Shown: in pieces, positions 34,506 to 36,125 of the stretch
How positions within the stretch are numbered: position 1 is the first letter of the stretch
How the letters are laid out: every line of letters starts with the position of its first letter
NCBI GenBank assembly: GCA_017520155.1
Contig: JAFXGR010000029.1
Coordinates: forward strand, 1 to 36,125
DNA length: 36,125 bases
DNA from: Lachnospiraceae bacterium
Lineage (GTDB): Bacteria; Bacillota; Clostridia; Lachnospirales; Lachnospiraceae
Direction of reading: 5' to 3'
Made by a program: the position numbers and the translations under genes
Notes under the pieces: generated by a model
Told to the model about the DNA's origin: nothing
Databases searched by the model: none
The model's input: the letters and a program-made list of their open reading frames with translations, nothing else

Positions 34506-35849
34506 CTATTTTTCAACTTTTATCATCAGCTTCTCTGCCTGCTCCAGCAACCTTTCCCTGGTATTCTCTTCCGGATTTTCCAATACCAACTCCAGTAACT
34601 GTTCCAATACCTTACCCAGCTTTGGTCCTGACTCCATTCCCAAACCGATTAAATCCTTTCCCTTTACCGCCAAAGTACGCAGGGATACACAATCCTGTTT
34701 TTGCAAAATTTCTTTATAAACTGCCTCTGACTCTGCCAGCAGCCTACTTTTTTCCTCTCTTTGAAATAGACTTTGTGCCAGCATATCCGCCCTTTTTACT
34801 TCAAACAGCTGGGGAAAAAAGGGATTTCCTATCTTATGAATAGCTCTGCGCAGACTTCTAGCCTCAGGCTGAAAGGGATAATCATGATAAAGCACCAGCT
34901 GACAGACCTGATTTATCGTTTCATTGTCAAACTTTAGTCGTTTCAACACCTGTCTGGCTATTTCTTCCCCCCTCCGGACATGACCATAAAAATGGTCTAT
35001 CCCCTCTTCATCCGTACTTTTCATCACTGGCTTGCCCATATCATGAAACAGCATCGTCAACCTTAATACCTTATCCGCTCTTACCTGCTTCATAGACTTT
35101 AAAATATGCTCTCCTACAGTATAACAATGGTGAGGATTATTCTGCTCTGTTTCCATACAGATATCGAACTCCGGCAGGATAATCTTTGTTATCCCCATTT
35201 CCCAACCGTCTCTCAGATAATCCGGATGAGGAGAGACTACCAGCTTTACCAGCTCCGTCTGGATTCGCTCTGCACTAATGTTGACCAAATTACCGGCCAT
35301 CTGCTGAATTGCCTGTCTAGTCTCCTGATCAATAGTATATCCCAACTGGGCAGAAAACCGCAATGCCCTCATCATACGCAAGGCATCTTCTCCAAATCTT
35401 TCCTGCGGTACTCCTACACACCGCAGGATTCCCTGTCGGATATCCTCCATTCCTCCAAACAAGTCAACCAATCCTTGTCTGTCGTTATAGGCCATAGCAT
35501 TTACCGTAAAATCTCTCCTTGCCAAATCCTCCCCGATTTCAGAGGTAAAGGTAACATCCTTGGGATGTCTGCTATCCTCATACTCTCCGTCAATACGATA
35601 GGTAGTTACTTCAAAGCCCTCCTTTCCCAACATTACCGTTACTGTTCCATGCTGGATACCCGTGTCAATCGTACGGGGAAACAGTTCCTTTATCTGGCAG
35701 GGTACTGCCGATGTGGCAATATCCCAGTCGTCAGGCTGTCTTCCCAAAATAGAATCCCGTACACAGCCTCCTACCGCATAGGCTTCATACCCGGCCTCCT
35801 GGATTACCGATATAATTCTTTTCACCTTTTTTGGTAATTCTATATCCAT
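34506..35849 (-). CDS. cca: CCA tRNA nucleotidyltransferase with HD domain
   Basis: Adds or repairs the 3' CCA end of tRNAs. The poly(A) polymerase/CCA head domain has AVGGCVRDSILGRQPDDWDIAT, GIQHGTVTV and the RRDFTVNAMAY motif; the RNA-binding segment has RFGEDALRMMRALRF. A central HD-type domain (RLTMLFHDMGKP, near residue 265) is present. Length (447) fits the HD-containing class. It is flanked by two near-identical intergenic repeats, 1.46 kb apart. Confidence 0.95.
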   Translation of the reverse strand: MDIELPKKVKRIISVIQEAGYEAYAVGGCVRDSILGRQPDDWDIATSAVPCQIKELFPRTIDTGIQHGTVTVMLGKEGFEVTTYRIDGEYEDSRHPKDVTFTSEIGEDLARRDFTVNAMAYNDRQGLVDLFGGMEDIRQGILRCVGVPQERFGEDALRMMRALRFSAQLGYTIDQETRQAIQQMAGNLVNISAERIQTELVKLVVSPHPDYLRDGWEMGITKIILPEFDICMETEQNNPHHCYTVGEHILKSMKQVRADKVLRLTMLFHDMGKPVMKSTDEEGIDHFYGHVRRGEEIARQVLKRLKFDNETINQVCQLVLYHDYPFQPEARSLRRAIHKIGNPFFPQLFEVKRADMLAQSLFQREEKSRLLAESEAVYKEILQKQDCVSLRTLAVKGKDLIGLGMESGPKLGKVLEQLLELVLENPEENTRERLLEQAEKLMIKVEK

Positions 35850-35881
35850 TTTTATTTTCCCTCCTTCATCTCATTTTTACC

Positions 35882-35953
35882 GTAACTGTTCAGTATGTCA
35901 CAGTTACCTCGTTACCACTATGTTTTCCTACATTCAGCACAACAAGTATGCAG
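35882..35953 (+). repeat. intergenic repeat, copy 2 (right of cca)
   Basis: Same order of motifs as 34418-34487: GTAACTGTTCAGTATG, CAGTTAC, GTTTTCCTAC, CAGCACAACAAGT. Both copies have the same orientation, so they are direct repeats around cca. Confidence 0.75.
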
Positions 35954-35986
35954 CTCCTGCTAAATTCTTACTTTTTATCAATAGGA

Positions 35987-36125
35987 TATGATGTTGGGGT
36001 CAAAAGCATTTGACCCCTTGATGCTTACGGATTTCTTCGCGTTTCACGCTCACGAAATCCTAAAAGATTCGAAATCCGCACATTTTTCTACGAAAAATGG
36101 CTACTTTCTCATGTTTTGTGGGTCC
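35987..36125 (+). repeat. second copy of the structured dispersed element, cut by the window edge
   Basis: Starts with the 22-base end also seen at 14208, followed by a self-complementary GGGGTCAAA/TTTGACCCC hairpin. From 36022 it matches the ABC-F leader almost base for base (TGCTTACGGATTTCTTCGCG onward). It is in the same orientation as the ABC-F copy and may precede another plus-strand gene beyond the window. Confidence 0.75.

Overview
The window looks like chromosome of a spore-forming, low-GC gut Clostridium relative, most like Lachnospiraceae. The evidence is the gene order mazG - (hup) - rqcP/yabO - yabP - yabQ - divIC - spoIIE - tilS - hpt - ftsH, which follows the Bacillus/Clostridium arrangement, together with a CotS-like spore-coat kinase, strong AGGAGG ribosome-binding sites and AT-rich DNA. 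No rRNA, tRNA or CRISPR array is visible. The genus cannot be fixed from the sequence alone.

Region 1 (1-11945, all on the minus strand) is the distal part of a capsule or exopolysaccharide locus. In transcription order it encodes a sugar aminotransferase, a WbqC-like protein, a second DegT-like PLP protein, a fusion of two GNAT acetyltransferases joined across an 11-G tract, a LicD-like transferase and a GT2 glycosyltransferase. Then come five genes that match, in the same order, the Campylobacter jejuni Cj1418-Cj1417-Cj1416-Cj1415 pathway for the capsular phosphoramidate: glutamine kinase, gamma-glutamyl-CDP-amidate hydrolase, cytidylyltransferase, a sulfotransferase-fold protein (the extra gene) and an APS-kinase-like CDP-amidate kinase cut by the window edge. 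This cassette is the most exciting content: it predicts phosphoramidate decoration of the surface glycan of a Gram-positive gut commensal, with the sulfotransferase-like protein as candidate transferase.

Region 2 (11946-17588) holds an acetyltransferase remnant, a tyrosine recombinase ending in a perfect 21-bp inverted repeat, a TPM-type membrane protein that seems to have lost its TPM domain, a zinc-ribbon membrane protein and a SulP anion transporter. Region 3 (17589-23366) holds an ABC-F ATPase behind a structured repeat-derived leader, a GH13 alpha-glucan hydrolase, a probable ~95-nt small RNA, and a NADAR (DarT1-antitoxin-like) protein without its toxin.

Region 4 (23367-35849, all minus) is the conserved housekeeping and sporulation block: cca, a CotS-like kinase, a PEGA-domain surface protein with a 36-bp tandem repeat, mazG, hup, rqcP, yabP, yabQ, divIC, a short spoIIE, tilS, hpt and ftsH. 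Two regulatory points are legible here. The spoIIE promoter keeps the unusual 21-bp spacing of Spo0A-activated sigma-A promoters. A sigma-E-like promoter for yabPQ sits inside a terminator hairpin whose 3' arm carries the yabP ribosome-binding site, so only transcripts starting in the loop would escape it. Two families of short intergenic repeats occur around cca, upstream of the ABC-F gene and at the right edge.
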